From assembly GCA_035578905.1 (NCBI GenBank), contig JAQJVL010000157.1:1550001-1614000 (forward strand): a DNA stretch of 64,000 nt. Reading direction: 5' to 3'. This document shows positions 47,285-59,770 of this stretch, piece by piece. This DNA comes from Stictocephala bisonia (taxonomy: Eukaryota > Arthropoda > Insecta > Hemiptera > Membracidae). The position numbers and the translations under genes were made by a program. Numbering within the stretch: the first letter of the stretch is position 1; every line of letters starts with the position of its first letter. The notes below the pieces were generated by a model, which worked only from the letters and a program-made list of their open reading frames with translations, was not told where the DNA came from and made no database searches.

Positions 47285-48926
47285 ATATTTAAATTCTTTA
47301 TTGTGTAGCATGACAATGTTATAATTGTATTACACTCGTCATTAAATAAGTCTAACTTAAATTTAAAGATTGTACAAGAAACTTAATAAATGTACGGTAA
47401 CAAAAAATATAAACTTCTCCCAGAGCTATGCAAAACAATATCTGTGTAGACTATTTCACTTTTATGCTATGTATCCGATAAATACTCACCAACAGAGTAA
47501 AAAGCTTTCATTAAAAGGTGATTGTGGAGTAATTTTTTGAATCTGATTGGGTTATTTTATAGTTTAATATTTTGTGGCAATTTGTTAAATAATTTTGGCC
47601 CCATATTTTGAGGGGCCCCATATTGGAGTGAGGCAGTATGCTGGGATCGGTGGGTAACTTGTCTATGTTGGTCACGGGATCTTGTGTTATAATTGTGGAC
47701 GTTTGAACCAACTTTGATGAAATCATATTTGAATCTGTAGTACAAAATCATTTCATAGATGTATAATGAGGGAAGGGTCAATATTCTTAATGATTGAAAA
47801 AATGTTTTACACGGTGCTCTGCTACGTACACCACCTATGGTTCGTACAGCTCTTTTCTGCAGATAAAATACCCGCAGGAACTCCTTACGCGACGCTGAGC
47901 CCCACAGAACAATCCCATACCTTAGCCTTGACTCAATCAGGGAGTTATAGATTAGCCGCAAAAGGAAATAGTTTTGGTATTTCTAAGGAAGCAGTTTTGG
48001 TACTGCTAAGTAAAAATAATTGTGAAGACAATTTTGAGCATATCGTACCTATGTGCTTTCCCCATGTAAATTTACTATCAAAACTTAGTCCTAAGTACTT
48101 GCAGTCCAATTCTAAAGGTAATTTGAACTCGTTCATGACGATCAGTGGATCGTCATCTAAACCAAAATGATTAGAAAAAGGAATACTTTTTTGTTTTTGA
48201 ATGGTTGACGTGTAAATTATTGTTGTTTAAGTACTGATATAACTTTGTTAGTTGTAAGAAGCAGTTTCTTTCGAGATCTTCTAGTGATTTCCCTCGGAAT
48301 AGTAATGCAATATCGTCCGCGTCATTGTAATATTTAAATCAGGAAAACCTAATGTTAAGCTGTTTGTGTATAAAATAAACAATATCGGCCCCAAAACTGA
48401 GCCTTGAGGAATACTTGAGAGTAACTGACAAGGTGCTAGCCCTGTCATCGTATTGCAAGGGGGAGTAAGAACAACTCGACATAACTTGACACACATTTAC
48501 TGCAGTATTGGATGCAACATTGACTGTGACGATATAAATTCAATTCTAATTTATTAGAATTTACATTTTCAACCTGGACACTTTGCGTTCTATTTAGCAA
48601 ATATGATTTAATCCAGTGGAGGGCTACGCCTAAGAAGTTTGTCAAAGAGCACTTCGTGGTCTAGGCAATCGAAAGCTTTTTGTAGATCTAGAAATACTCC
48701 CACAGATTTATATTTTTTATCCAAAGCATCGATTGCATTGGTTGCAAATTCCGCCATCGCATTAGTTGTATTTTTCCCTCTAACAAATCCATACTGTTCT
48801 TTACATAATAGATTATGCTGATAGAGAAAATTTAGTAGTCTATTAGCAAACACGTGTTCAAATATTTTGGAGAACGTTGACACATTTGCAATCGGACGAT
48901 AGTTTTCCGGAGTACTTGTATTAAAT
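47285..48926 (-). pseudogene. Jockey/CR1-like LINE, 5'-truncated reverse transcriptase
   Basis: On the minus strand the order is PENYRPIANVSTFSKIFEH (48900), YGFVRGKNTTNAMAEF, SVGVFLDLQKAFDCLDHEVL (about 48650-48720), then WIKSYLLNRTQSVQVEN. IPQGSVLGPILFILYTNSL follows (about 48350-48420), the YADD region in a shifted frame around 48300, then CKYLGLSFDSKFTWGKH. SLIESRLRYGIVLWGSA and HNYNTRSRDQH end at 47557. At least five frame breaks. The copy starts in mid-RT at about 48926 and ends near 47285 with an AATAAAGAATTTAAATATC-type terminus. Confidence 0.85.
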
Positions 48927-49544
48927 CAATTTGGTTACCCAAATGGCATTAAAGTTAATGAAGTTTGCCAAATGGCATCAGATTTAATGGACACTTTTGA
49001 AATTCTTGGGTAAACTTGCATGAATCATGTCATGAAAATAGAAGACTAATGCTGAAAAAATGAAAGTATAGTGGATATAGAAATCGGGCTTTAATAATTA
49101 ATCTAAACAACTCCGAATTAGATTTAAGTTATAATGGTGATGGCATCGACGGTAACATGAAGTAAACCATAGTTTGATAATATGATCTTTGCTGCAAGCA
49201 ACATCAAACTATAAAGTAAGCCTTTATGCAATTTAAGTTGTATGTTCACACACACACACCGCACAGTATATACATATAATAGGTTATACATGTGATTTTA
49301 ACTTGTAAGCTCCGAAGCAGAATTATTTGCCATTATAGCAACAATGCAGTGCAGTACTCCATTGTTGTCGGAAACAGACTGTCCATCGCCTGATAACATG
49401 CAGCCCGCGCCAAATCCAAAACATTTAAAATTATTTTTGTCGTTTAGTATTTTTTAGATTCTATTAGCATTGACAACGTGATCTCCAATTTGCTAGTGAT
49501 AAATAGAATCGACAGAAACAAACCAGATTTAGAAATACCTTTCC
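48927..49544. other. Intron 3 spacer
   Basis: AAATGGCATTAAAGTTAATG / AAATGGCATCAGATTTAATG (48950 and 48973) is a short imperfect direct repeat. Otherwise nothing. Confidence 0.4.
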
Positions 49545-49895
49545 AGTGCAAAAATAACAATACCTACAAAAAAATTAACCATTAAATTTCAGTATTCTAC
49601 ACCTAGTAGTACTAGTTACAATTGGTGAATAAGAAAAAAATAATCTCTAATACTTTTTTTAAGATGACAATTCATAGTGACTAGTTTCAAAAAGTTGCAT
49701 GAAAACCCGTGTTTTTTTTAGCTATAACTCACATACATATTACACGTAGAATAAAAATTAAAAACATTTGGTACTGTTATAAAGTAGATTAAATACTGAA
49801 CATGAATATATGATTAGATATTTTTTAGCTGTTGTTTTGTAAATACAGTAGTGCCACAAAGCCAGGGGTCTATTATAAAATCCCATAGTAATTCA
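49545..49895 (-). repeat. Dispersed repeat C, copy 2
   Basis: Inverted counterpart of 46126-46505. The match ends where copy 1 is interrupted by the TTAA MITE. Here the corresponding site has no insertion, so this copy may represent the empty site. Confidence 0.85.
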
Positions 49896-49969
49896 AGGAA
49901 GACAAAGAAATTATGCAGACAAAAAATCTCTTTTAGTTTTTTGTGTTATTCTTATTTGTATAGTTAATG

Positions 49970-50345
49970 GAATACTAGCTGTACCCGCCCGCTTTGCTGG
50001 TCATAATATTGTTTGATTAAATAATAGGAATGTGCAGCAAGATTCCAGTTTACACTGTATTTTTCCACCATTTTAAAAGTTAAGCCTACCACAATGTTAT
50101 TCAATTTATTTTTATTTAACAGCTGTTAATCAAATAAATCAATAAATGTAGATCCATAAGAATACCATGGGAATTTTGGAGCCCAGTGGGACGGACTATT
50201 GAAGTTGGATCCTTTCTTTCTTAGTGAGAGGAAAATCCTTTCTTAGTGAGCCTCTAGGGCCAAGATAAACGTATGTACAAAATGTCAAGTCAATTGAAAT
50301 TTTGGAGAAATAGTGATGAGTGGTAAATATATATATAAGAACAAA
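49970..50345 (+). repeat. Unclassified dispersed repeat with ACCCGCCCGCTTTGCTGG head
   Basis: TACTAGCTGTACCCGCCCGC at the left and AAATGTCAAGTCAATTGAAA near the right end resemble a very common insect interspersed repeat: ACCCGC..GCTTCGC head, CAAAATTTCAAGTCAATTGG 3' body. No coding frame, class uncertain (from memory). Confidence 0.4.
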
Positions 50346-50464
50346 TAGAACATTCTAGTTGGAGTGTTGCAAGTATTTATCAAATATGAATTTCTTGTAA
50401 GGGATTTTGTCAGATTTCTTAAGTTTGATGATTCTTAAAATATGTTAAAGTAATTTCATAACTT

Positions 50465-52625
50465 AACTCCTTCCACGCCAATGTACTTATATTACAGCTG
50501 CAGCACTGAAAATCGCCAATGGCCGTATTATAGGTACGTCATGTTTTTTAAATGTCAGTTCCTTCCAGTGCATCCAATTGCCGTGAAATTCGACTAATTT
50601 CGAGTCGAATAGTTGATTGTTAACCTCAATGTAGTTCGATCCTCTATGGATTGTTTATTTGGTTGTATCTGAACTTTTCAGCTGTTGCATTGCTTCGTCG
50701 TGAGGTTATGCTACTGTTACACATCGGCGTTTACGTTTGTGTTTCTCTAGTTACTTTCGATTTTTGAACAGGGTTTCTATTTATTTGCTTACTATATACA
50801 GTAAAATGAATAAAAGAAACAGATGTGAATGATACAGACGAGGATCTGTTGAGCTCTCTGATAACAACACAGATTATTCGTCTGATGACATAGAGTTGGC
50901 CTCAACATCTGCAGGTAGGTCTAGACCTAGTGGTAGCTGAGGTAGACCTCCAAATATTGTGCCTAATAGTAATAATTGTAATACTTATATTCAAAATGAT
51001 AGTGATAGTTCTAGTAATGATATTGCTAGGCCTAATAATATTGTCCAACAACCAAATGACAATTTGCCATTCACTGATGATAATAATTGGAAAGTGACCA
51101 ATGAAATTGGAGATCCTGGCAATGACACAAATTTTCTTTTTTCTGAAATCCCTGGGCCAAAGCATTGCCCTCCAGGTTATGCAAAGCCTGTTCAGTATTT
51201 CAATCTATTCTTCACTATAGGTTTTCCAGAAACCTTTGTTATGGAAACCAACCGCTATGCAAATGAATACTTTTGTAGCCATCCAAACCTGTCCCCAGGT
51301 GCCAGAGTACACAGTTGGTGACCTGTTTACTTTCAGAAATGAAGGCTTTTGTGGCTGTATTACTAAATATGGGTCTCAATAAGAAACTTTATTGAGATAA
51401 ATAATCAATAGTTATTGGACAACCACTAGGTCACAGTCCACTATATGTTTCGTGATATGTATTGTAGAAATCGGTTTGAGGCAATCTTCCAGTTTTTCCA
51501 CTTGGTTGACAACCGCACATTATCTAAACCTGGTTAACCAGGATATGAAGCTGCTGGAAAGTTCCAGCCCTTACTAGAACATGCCATTAGACTATAAATC
51601 GCATTACACTCCACATAGGGAAATTTCTATTGATGAGAATCTGGTTGGGACCAAAAATCATTCACAACTGATTCAATACCTTCCTAATAAACACTATCAT
51701 AAATGGGGAATCAAGTTGTGGATGTTATGTGACTCCATTACTAAATACTACCTGGGGTTTACATGTGATAAAGGTAAAAGTGACACTGATGGTAATAATT
51801 AAAATGGACTAGCCTATAGTTGTGAAAAATTAATACAAATAGGGCAATACTTGGGAAGAGGCTACCATTTATTTGTGGACAAATTTTTTCAGTTGAATTC
51901 ATCTAGCAAAATTTTTATTTACCAAATCAACTTATATAACAGGAACTATCAGACAAAACAGAAAGGGAATACCTGATTAGACGAAGGCAAAGTTGGATGT
52001 TGGTCTATCTGTTTATATGAGAAATGAAAACATACCTATGTTGGCTTACTAGGACAAGAAAAGTTAAAAGAACCCAGTCATGCTGTTAGTTGTTTACAAA
52101 AGGTACAGTTAAATCTGTTGAAAAGGTGAAGAAGAGACATAATGGAGAGGAAACTAAAATAAAACATGATTGACCAATACAACCATTACATCGGAAGTGT
52201 TGATGAGTCGACCAGATGCTTTACCGTTACCTCGATGAACGGAGGACAGTAATGTACTGGAAGAAAGTAACCTTCAACATATTTGCCAGAATCCTGAATT
52301 CTTATATAATATACAAGGAAAATTGCATTGGAAAAGAGATGTTAAGTTATCACATCACAGTAAGTATTATTGAAGACCTTCCACAAGAGTAGTTTGATAA
52401 AAATAATCAACCACGAAATATGGCTGGTGGAGATGGACCGAATGGTTTTGGCATGGAATCCTTGCCTGGAACCACGGAAAGAAATTGTTGTGTATTTAGA
52501 AACTATATAAAGAAATGTATTATCAGCACAGCAGCTTGATGGACCTAGAAAGAGATCAAGATTGATTTGTAAAAATTGTAAGAAAGGTATTCATTCTATT
52601 TGTTTTGGTAAACACCAACGTTAGA
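50465..52625 (+). pseudogene. Dead piggyBac transposase of a third family
   Basis: A possible left end is TTAA followed by CTCCTTCCACGCCAATG at 50463; no matching right end was found. The frame at 50959-51321 gives KHCPPGYAKPVQYFNLFFT and VMETNRYANEYF (piggyBac N-terminal body). The frame at 51581-51802 gives EISIDENLVGTKNHSQLIQY (first catalytic Asp). At about 51860 LGRGYHLFVDKFF stands where FVDNFY is expected, so the Asn next to the second Asp is lost. A KRSRLICKNCKKGIHS zinc-binding tail is near 52550-52600. Many stops and shifts; clearly older than the other two piggyBac copies. Confidence 0.82.
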
Positions 52626-52639
52626 ATACATTCATGCAG

Positions 52640-53039
52640 TGTAAATATTGTATAGTCTTTTATGATAGTTTTTTTTATAAAAAGGAAAGTGAGTGAAGTT
52701 TATTTTGTTTTGTGTTTCTAAAAGTTATAGTTTTTGAATTGTGCTTATATTATTTATATGTTTACCTGCAACCAACCATAATAGTGCGAAATATTGCTCA
52801 CATCAACTTTAGGGGAAAATATAACTTCTCTTCTATTTAAGGTAGGCCTTTGAAATTTTGTAATTATATTAAGGGTTAGAGATCTAGTTTACTAGGATAT
52901 AACAGTAAAATACTCAATAATTTTTTGAAAATCACAAACTTGTCAGAACAAACATTTTTAAAAAAAATTTATTTCTTTAGTATCATTTATAATTTTTAGA
53001 AAAAAAAATGATTGTTATTATACATTTAAAATATATGTG
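52640..53039. other. Intron 3 spacer, no supported feature
   Basis: AT-rich, nothing recognised. Confidence 0.4.
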
Positions 53040-54278
53040 CAGTAGAGTCCCGCTCTTCCGAACTAATTGGGACCGAAGCATGTTCGGTTTAGCGGGAAGT
53101 TCGAAATAGGCGGATTAATGTAAAATAAAAGCATATTAACTGGATAAAGGCATAAACATCTGCAAATTTGAAGCAGATACAATGAGTGGATTAAGGTTAC
53201 ACCCCTTTCAAATATCCTTTAAAGATGTCCAGGCCACTACTAAATAGGCCTACATGTGTCTTGTTATCTGTCTGTTCTAATGCCATATATCTATACTGAA
53301 TCTTGATTCGTAACAAGTGATGATTCATTTAGGTTTCTGTTAATTTTTTATCAAATCACAAATTTCAGTATTGATATTTCAAGGAGAAAATACCATTAAT
53401 TATTTGTTACCTTTATAAACAATCTAGGAGGGGATAATATAATGGGAAATCAAACAACAAATTGAATATCCATTTTCTGTATTTTATTTGTCAACTTGAT
53501 ACAGTTTAGTACTGATTGATCCAACTGCACAGATTAGTGAAAGTCAGAAGAGGAGGGAGTGACATTCGATGACTAACGTTGACAGAATAGTCAACGACGA
53601 CAAAAATTGCTTCCGTTATTACGGAGATGAAGATGTAGCAATAGTGCAGGGTTCACAAGCTGAGATTGATATGGACGAAAGTGATGAAGAAGACGTGAAT
53701 GCTCTCAAACTGACATCATATCTCATGCAGACGCGGCAAATGCTCTCGACCTCGCCTTGCGTTACGTCGAATAACACGCTTTATCAACACCAAGTGACGT
53801 TATGTTCATGTGGCGATGGTGGAACATTGCATCTTCAAGCAGATTTAGTGCTCATTGTCAGAAAAAAATCATTGACATTAGTTCTTAAGTGTGCAGTATT
53901 ACTCATTTAGTTATTTTGTGTGTTCATATCAATGATTAAAGCTTATTCTTCAGATTTATTTAAATGTAGACGATATGAACTGTAAGTAACCAGATATCAT
54001 TCCACTATCATTTTTGTCTTTTTAGTTTTTAACTAATACTTCTATTTATACATAACGTTATACAATAACTAACATTTTGTACTTTTTAACTGTAGTTAAC
54101 ACTTGAATTTATATTAAAAACTACTTTGTATATCAATAAATGATCGTTATTTACCAAAAATTTATTCTTCATCATTTTTCCTGTTTTTAACTACTGACAA
54201 ACTGTGTTCGGAATAGGCGGATTGTTGGTATAACAGGGTCCAGAATAGGCAGATTTTTGGAATAGCAGGACTCTACTG
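53040..54278 (+). mobile_element. pogo/Tigger element, 1239 bp, internally deleted
   Basis: The left end CAGTAGAGTCCCGCTCTTCCGA and, reversed, the right end CAGTAGAGTCCTGCTATTCCAA form the inverted repeat. TA follows on the right (54279-54280), while the left flank is TG, a decayed TA. Near both ends GTTCGG..TAGCGGG and GTTCGGAATAGGCGGAT recur as subterminal motifs. It retains the 3' part of a transposase at 53569-53910. Confidence 0.88.
53569..53910 (+). pseudogene. pogo/Tigger transposase C-terminal remnant
   Basis: The frame from 53569 has an acidic stretch EIDMDESDEEDVNALKL. At about 53715 the coding signal moves to the next frame, which reads ISHADAANALDLALRYVE, then STPSDVMFMWRWWNIASSSR and KK.I..IS. 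An acidic tail followed by H..A..AL..AL.Y.E and a W-rich basic end is the C-terminus of Tigger/jerky-type transposases. The DDE core is deleted, and one frameshift and one stop follow. Confidence 0.7.
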
Positions 54279-54298
54279 TATTTTCAAAGTACATTTAA

Positions 54299-55047
54299 CA
54301 CATTCAGTGCTAAGGCAGTATTCACCATGTGTGGTGGCACATAAATTAAAAACTTACCCCAATAGCTGAAATTGTTTTTCTTCAAAAACTCATTTTTGTG
54401 ATTGTGCAGTGTCAGTTGACTATCAGATCACATATACAGTTGTCTGTATATGTGGAAGGCTAAAAAGAACTAATTTTTATTTATGGCCGTCTAGTCAGAC
54501 GTCAGTCCCTGGTGATAACTTTGCCAAAGAACTAATGTCCAATATTTTTTACATCACTTTATTTTGTAATAAACTAACTAGTAATTTAAGGAATGAAGTA
54601 AAACAAAAAGAACAGATTTAAAACTACTATTATCAGGTCCATTTCTAACATTTCTTCACAATTTTTCTAATCTGAGATCAATTTTTCAAAACATGCTACA
54701 GAACACAATTCAGGTTAGTCAGGGCGTTTTTAGAACATAAATACAGTATTTTTTATTTTTCCTTCTTTTCATTCTATGTCGTTTTTCCTTAATTTTACTC
54801 CTGATGTCTTGAACAAACAAATTAAAAACAGTAATAGAAACTCTAAAAAAACCGTAACTGGGAACTGAAAACCACGTCCTACTCACAGTATACCGCAGAA
54901 GTGCAAGACCTAATAACAAGCGACCCCGGCAAAGGCTGGATGATTGATTCAATAATGTGAGTGAGACAGTTTAGACGACTAGATGGACATCAGCCACTTG
55001 CAGTTGGACGGTGTGGCCGACTTTACGGCTACTTAGCACTGAGTGTG
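54299..55047. mobile_element. piggyBac-type MITE, 749 bp
   Basis: TTAA at 54295-54298 and 55048-55051 flank CACATTCAGTGCTAAGGCAG and, reversed, CACACTCAGTGCTAAGTAGC (15 of 16 over the first bases). It starts 16 bp after the Tigger element ends. No transposase. Confidence 0.88.
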
Positions 55048-55051
55048 TTAA

Positions 55052-56362
55052 TAAGCAAGACAGTAGTACAACAATTATTAATATATGTTAAAAAAAATAA
55101 GAAAGTTGTGATTCATTTTACAAAAGCTTGCCAAACTAGTGAAAAATGCTTGGCGTTTTTGGGAAGTACTTTTGGAAAACTGGCTGGCATGCAAAGGGTT
55201 AAAGAATACTATGAACAGTCATGCATAATCTAATACAGACTATTGGGAAACTGAAAATAAATTATTTTCAGCTATTGTTGTTGAAATATCGATAGAGTGG
55301 GAATAACATCGTGAGCCTGTGAGTAAGGTTGATTAGCCCACCACTGATCCACCATGTTACCCCTTCGTGAGCTTGCAGTGGGCTAATCCTAAGACTTAAC
55401 CCTTTTAGTGCTGTGGCTTTTGGCCTATGACTATACCCATAAGTAGTTTTAAGCAAAAATGAAGAGTTTAGGGAAATATTTTATTATTTCAAGACATATC
55501 TTGCTACTTTTTGTTTTTTTATTGTACCAAAATAGCCAAAGAAGAAATCTGTGCAAAAGAAAATGTATTTGAATTAGCAAATAAAAATTAATTTATGGAC
55601 ATTTTTTGTTTTATTTGTTTAACTTTCGTATAAATTATTAAAATACCTAAAAATGTAAAAAGCAATAAATTTAGAATAAAATTCATATATTTTCAAGTAG
55701 TTTATATCAAAATATAAGGAGCAAAAATCTTGCAATCAATGTGCGCAAATATTAGTTGAACATGGGTCATTTAAATTATTTGTATTGAAAAAAAAGAAAC
55801 TACTGTTCAAATAAATGTATGATACTGCAATGCAATGTTTATTTATGAGGATTTGCATTTTTATAGTAAAATAAATCATAGAAAATAAATAATTTTGTTT
55901 GTCTAGAAAGAACATTAAAGAACTTTTTTTACTAACCAAAGATGACAGATTTGTTCATTAAAATTTTGTCAGTGATTAGTTAAGCAATACCACTAATTTC
56001 GTATGAGTTGGGAATGCCGATTTTTACCCAGAAGTTTGCTGCATGTTTGTATTTTATTTATGATAACTGCATTGATCTTCCGGAATTGATAACTACCATT
56101 ATCAGTCTGCTGTATTTTAAGAAACTGAAATTTAAGTGAATCAATGTTTCAATGTAACGTGTTCATAAGACATCTAAGATAAAATTTTTATCTTGTATCA
56201 CGAAACCGCTCTAGAATTAGTATTGGTGTATATTTGGCATTGTAGTTGGTGTCAGTCAAAGAAAATTTGTTTCTGTACTTCACGTTAGCAATTAATTGTT
56301 TTTAATATAATATTTTATTCTTTCAAACTATTGAATGTAATTTATATTGCCTGTTTCTCTAG
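55052..56362. other. End of intron 3; hairpin at 55331-55386
   Basis: GATTAGCCCAC and GTGGGCTAATC form an 11-bp inverted repeat with a loop of about 35 nt (55331-55386). GGGTTAA (55194) and TTAACCC (55398) resemble lone piggyBac-type ends without partners. The region ends in the acceptor CCTGTTTCTCTAG at 56350-56362. Confidence 0.45.
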
Positions 56363-56460
56363 GACAAGGACAATCTGTACTTTGTTATGGACTATATTCC
56401 TGGTGGTGATTTGATGTCACTTCTGATAAAGCTTGGAATATTCGAAGAGCCATTAGCAAG
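56363..56460 (+). CDS. wts: warts/LATS kinase, exon 4 (kinase N-lobe, hinge)
   Basis: A 98-bp exon lies between acceptor TTTCTCTAG and donor GTTTGT (56461). In phase 0 after the YYSFQ of exon 3 it reads [20 protein letters not shown] followed by [12 protein letters not shown]. This is beta strand 5, the hinge (MDYIPGG) and the alphaD helix of an AGC/NDR kinase. It ends with two bases of an Arg codon (phase 2). The next exon, with the catalytic HRD loop, is not in the window, so intron 4 is longer than 7.5 kb. The frame is clean. Confidence 0.93.
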
Positions 56461-56684
56461 GTTTGTTTAGTTAAAACTTCTCATATTTATTTTGAATGTT
56501 ACGTAAAGTTACATTGCTCATATGATGTAAAGGCTACAATAATGACTTATATTGTACAGGGCAGTCCAAAAAGAAATTACACATTTTAAAAACAATATGT
56601 ATTTACAATTAATACAATATGTATTGATAAATCAAGATTAAAGTGAAGGTAAATGGTAAATATACAGAGGGCTTTGAAGTTAAT

Positions 56685-58894
56685 TAGGGGTGTGCTAGTA
56701 GTGATTTTTTAGTTCGAGTCGAGTAGTTGGCATTTTTTTCGAGTATGGAGTATTTTCGAGCGAGTATTAATAGAAGGATTTCCTGTTCACCCAAGGCAAC
56801 TGTAAAAGGCAGACACCATCCTAAGCCTATGTTAAGTTTTGCCAGATTCGTAAATATATACATCTAAAGTGAACACAGTAATTTTGATTTGTTGTTTGTA
56901 ACTGTAATATTTGATAAATATAACTTTTTATTTCCTGCTTTCCACATTTTTATGTGGCATTATTTTGATTAACCTTTTTCCTTTTTTCATAACTAATTTG
57001 ATGAAAGAAACTAAGAAAATATATTATTGAAAAAGATTTAATCTGTTCACTCATATCACAGATCAGATTTTCTATGCAAGCCAATTATACTGTTTCACAG
57101 CCGGCCAATATGTTTATCTGTTGGTTCAGTTCAAAGTGTACCGCAAAAACGTAGCGAAGCTTGTTGGCAAAAGCTGCATCCAACTAAACGGATGATAAAA
57201 TTCAGGCGTCATCGCCAAATGCAGTCATTTGCTTTCAGAATTGCCTCCTCTCAACAACAAATTTATTGTGTACACGCCAAGAATAGTGGACCTGTATTCT
57301 ATAAGCTGTAAATTATATAATCAAATTTGAAAATCTGGATGACAAAGACTGTAGTTCAATCGATTGATAATAATAAGTAAGCAGGTTTACTAAAAATAAA
57401 TTTTAAAGACGCTTAGGATAAATTAGTTTTTAAATTATGATTGGTAATGAAATGTGTGCTACATGAAACTATTTTGATACATGAGGCTACAATGAACAAC
57501 AAATAAATAATTATTTCATAACTAGAAATTCATGAAAACCTGGCGTAATCGAATGAAAACCATAGACGTAGTCGGCTAATATAATAGGTCTAGCCGATAT
57601 TGGCGATGAGATGCAGTCTGAAATGTAAACTTATGAATAAAAAACGAGACGTTTGATAAGGCTTCGGTTCAGTAAAAAATATTTTCTGAATTTCTAAAGT
57701 TGTCGTATTTTGTTTAGAAAAGGTCTTCCAACATGTTTCTCCCTCACTTGGGTTGATTCGTGATCGTTTTACAGTTTACTTTGACGTCAATGTGAACAGG
57801 GAACCGTTTAGTGAGTTTACGAATCAAAATTATCGTACTTTACCACCTTTTATACTCCAACTGTGTTATTGTCTAAACTAGTCAGGAAACCGTTCAACAA
57901 ATTGACAGGAAAAATACCGTATGCGCAAGTATTGCTCACAGTTTTGGCGATCTTATGCGTTTACGGAATAATAATTAATAGACGTTCGCCACGGATATAT
58001 AGACACATTTATTTGATGGAAAATAAATGAAAAATGTTGTGTCACACACTGCTAGAACGCCATTACCATATTTTATATGACACGATACTGTATTTTCTTA
58101 AGTCAAATCATTGGACGATTCCCTGCTCAGATTAAAAAACAAAATAGACCTAATCGACTCGCAAGAAATATATAATAATTTCAGTTCCGAAAAGGAGCTG
58201 AACGGTTCTTTGCACATACACTACAACCGAGATGAACTTTCGCCTAGAAAAGATGGGAAGTTCGATTCTTTGGGTCTAAAGTGTTCTCGGTACCCTTTTG
58301 ATTGAGCGGTATTATTGTTATAAACGAAAATATACAAAATTTCCACGGCTTACAGACCATTAGATTTGTATCGGCAACAGGTCTTTTTGAGCATCTTGAA
58401 CCGGATCTCTCGTCCCCTTTCTTGGGTCATAAAGACACTAACTCGCACTTCTGTTTTATTCTCGCTATTTTAGGTTAGGTTACAAGTGACTGGTAGACTC
58501 GGACAACCAACATGTGTGATCGCTTCCTTCCCAGCTCTGTTGTTCACTTTGAATTGAACTAGTTCAAATCATAATGAACGAACTCTTTCACTACGTCGAC
58601 TAGATCATTTTACTGTCGTTGTGTACTACCTATTCTTAGGTGTATTCATAATTACGTTCATAATTACATGTACCAAACTGATAATGTATGAATAAGGTTA
58701 AAATAAAACGCATATTTTTTATTCATAATTTATAAAAGTGTTTAATCTTAAAACTAAATTAAGATGTAAATATATTATTTCGTGAAATACAACTACTCGA
58801 TCGAACTTCGAGTAGTTTTGGAAGCTTCGAGCCGAATTCGAGTAATAAAATACTCTATCAAATACTCGAAGTTTCGAGTACTTGCACACCCCTA
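56685..58894. mobile_element. hAT-superfamily element, 2210 bp, inserted in the RTE
   Basis: A perfect 8-bp target duplication, AAGTTAAT, lies at 56677-56684 and 58895-58902. The ends are TAGGGGTGTGCTAGTA and, reversed, TAGGGGTGTGCAAGTA (15 of 16). Subterminal zones are packed with TTCGAGTA / CTCGAA words, the expected transposase-binding repeats. No recognisable hAT transposase. One coding-like frame lies at 58111-58305 (DDSLLRLKNKIDLIDSQEI...) without a clear start or homology. Confidence 0.93.
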
Positions 58895-58904
58895 AAGTTA
58901 ATAC

Positions 58905-59770
58905 AGGAGTTCTTCAAGGTTATGGGATATCCTCCTTTACTTTTCAACCTAGTCTTAGAAGATGCACTCAGGAAGATAACAGATTTAAGGGCTGGGATCT
59001 ATGTTGGATCAAAAGTAAATGTGTTAGCTTTTGCGGATGACGTTGCTCTTCTTGCTGAAAGTAGAACAGATCTGGAAAAATTTAGCAAAAGTGCTCATTC
59101 AAGAAACCAGAAAGGTGGGATTAGAAATAACTAGGTTAAGACAAAATATATGTATATAACCAGAAGACTGGGAATGAATAGAATACAACATATTAAAGTG
59201 GACAAGTGGGAATTCGAAAAAGTTGAAGAGTTTAAATACCTTCGCATAACCATAGCACAAAACATAAAAGAGGAAAACGAAATCCAAAATAGATTAGTTT
59301 TAGCCTCTAGGACCTATTGGGCTGTGGAGAAATTACTTAAATCCAAGATATTGTCTAGGAAAATTAAGATCAAAATCTACCATACAATAGTTCTCCCTGT
59401 GTTACAATATGGAGCAAAAACATGGACACTGACAAAGGAATATGAGATGAAGCTTATTGTCTTTGAAAATAGAGTATTAAGAAAAGTGTTTGGTCCAGTA
59501 TGCGAAGGAGAGGTTTGGAGAATAAGAAAGAAAATAACTCCATTATTAAATACATTGAATGATCTAACCCAGAAGGTAGAAGACCCCTTGGCAGGCCTAG
59601 ACTTAAACCTAGGGTGGTTTAAGAACCTAGGATTAGGAGAGAACAGGTCCTCATAGATATTTATAAATTGGGGACTACACCTGAGGCAGCAAAGAACAGA
59701 ACAGAATGGAGAGGCATTGTTGGTGAGGCCAAAAACCAACTTGGGTGTCAGTGGCCAAGGAGGTAAGGTA
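58905..59770 (+). pseudogene. RTE-like reverse transcriptase, C-terminal half
   Basis: QGYGIS then PLLFNLVLEDALRKI (shift at about 58922) is RT block 4. The intact catalytic box is VLAFADDVALLAESRTDLE (59020-59075). After a shift and a stop near 59130 come EEFKYLRITIAQNIKEENEI, IKIYHTIVLPVLQYGAKTWT and MKLIVFENRVLRKVFGP (59437-59500). After deletion/shift, PLAGLDLNLGWFKNLGLG, TPEAAKNRTEWRGIV and GEAKNQLG lead to the end. YGA.TW..T...E..L..FE...LRK..GP is the classic thumb of RTE-type elements. Non-functional. Confidence 0.85.
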
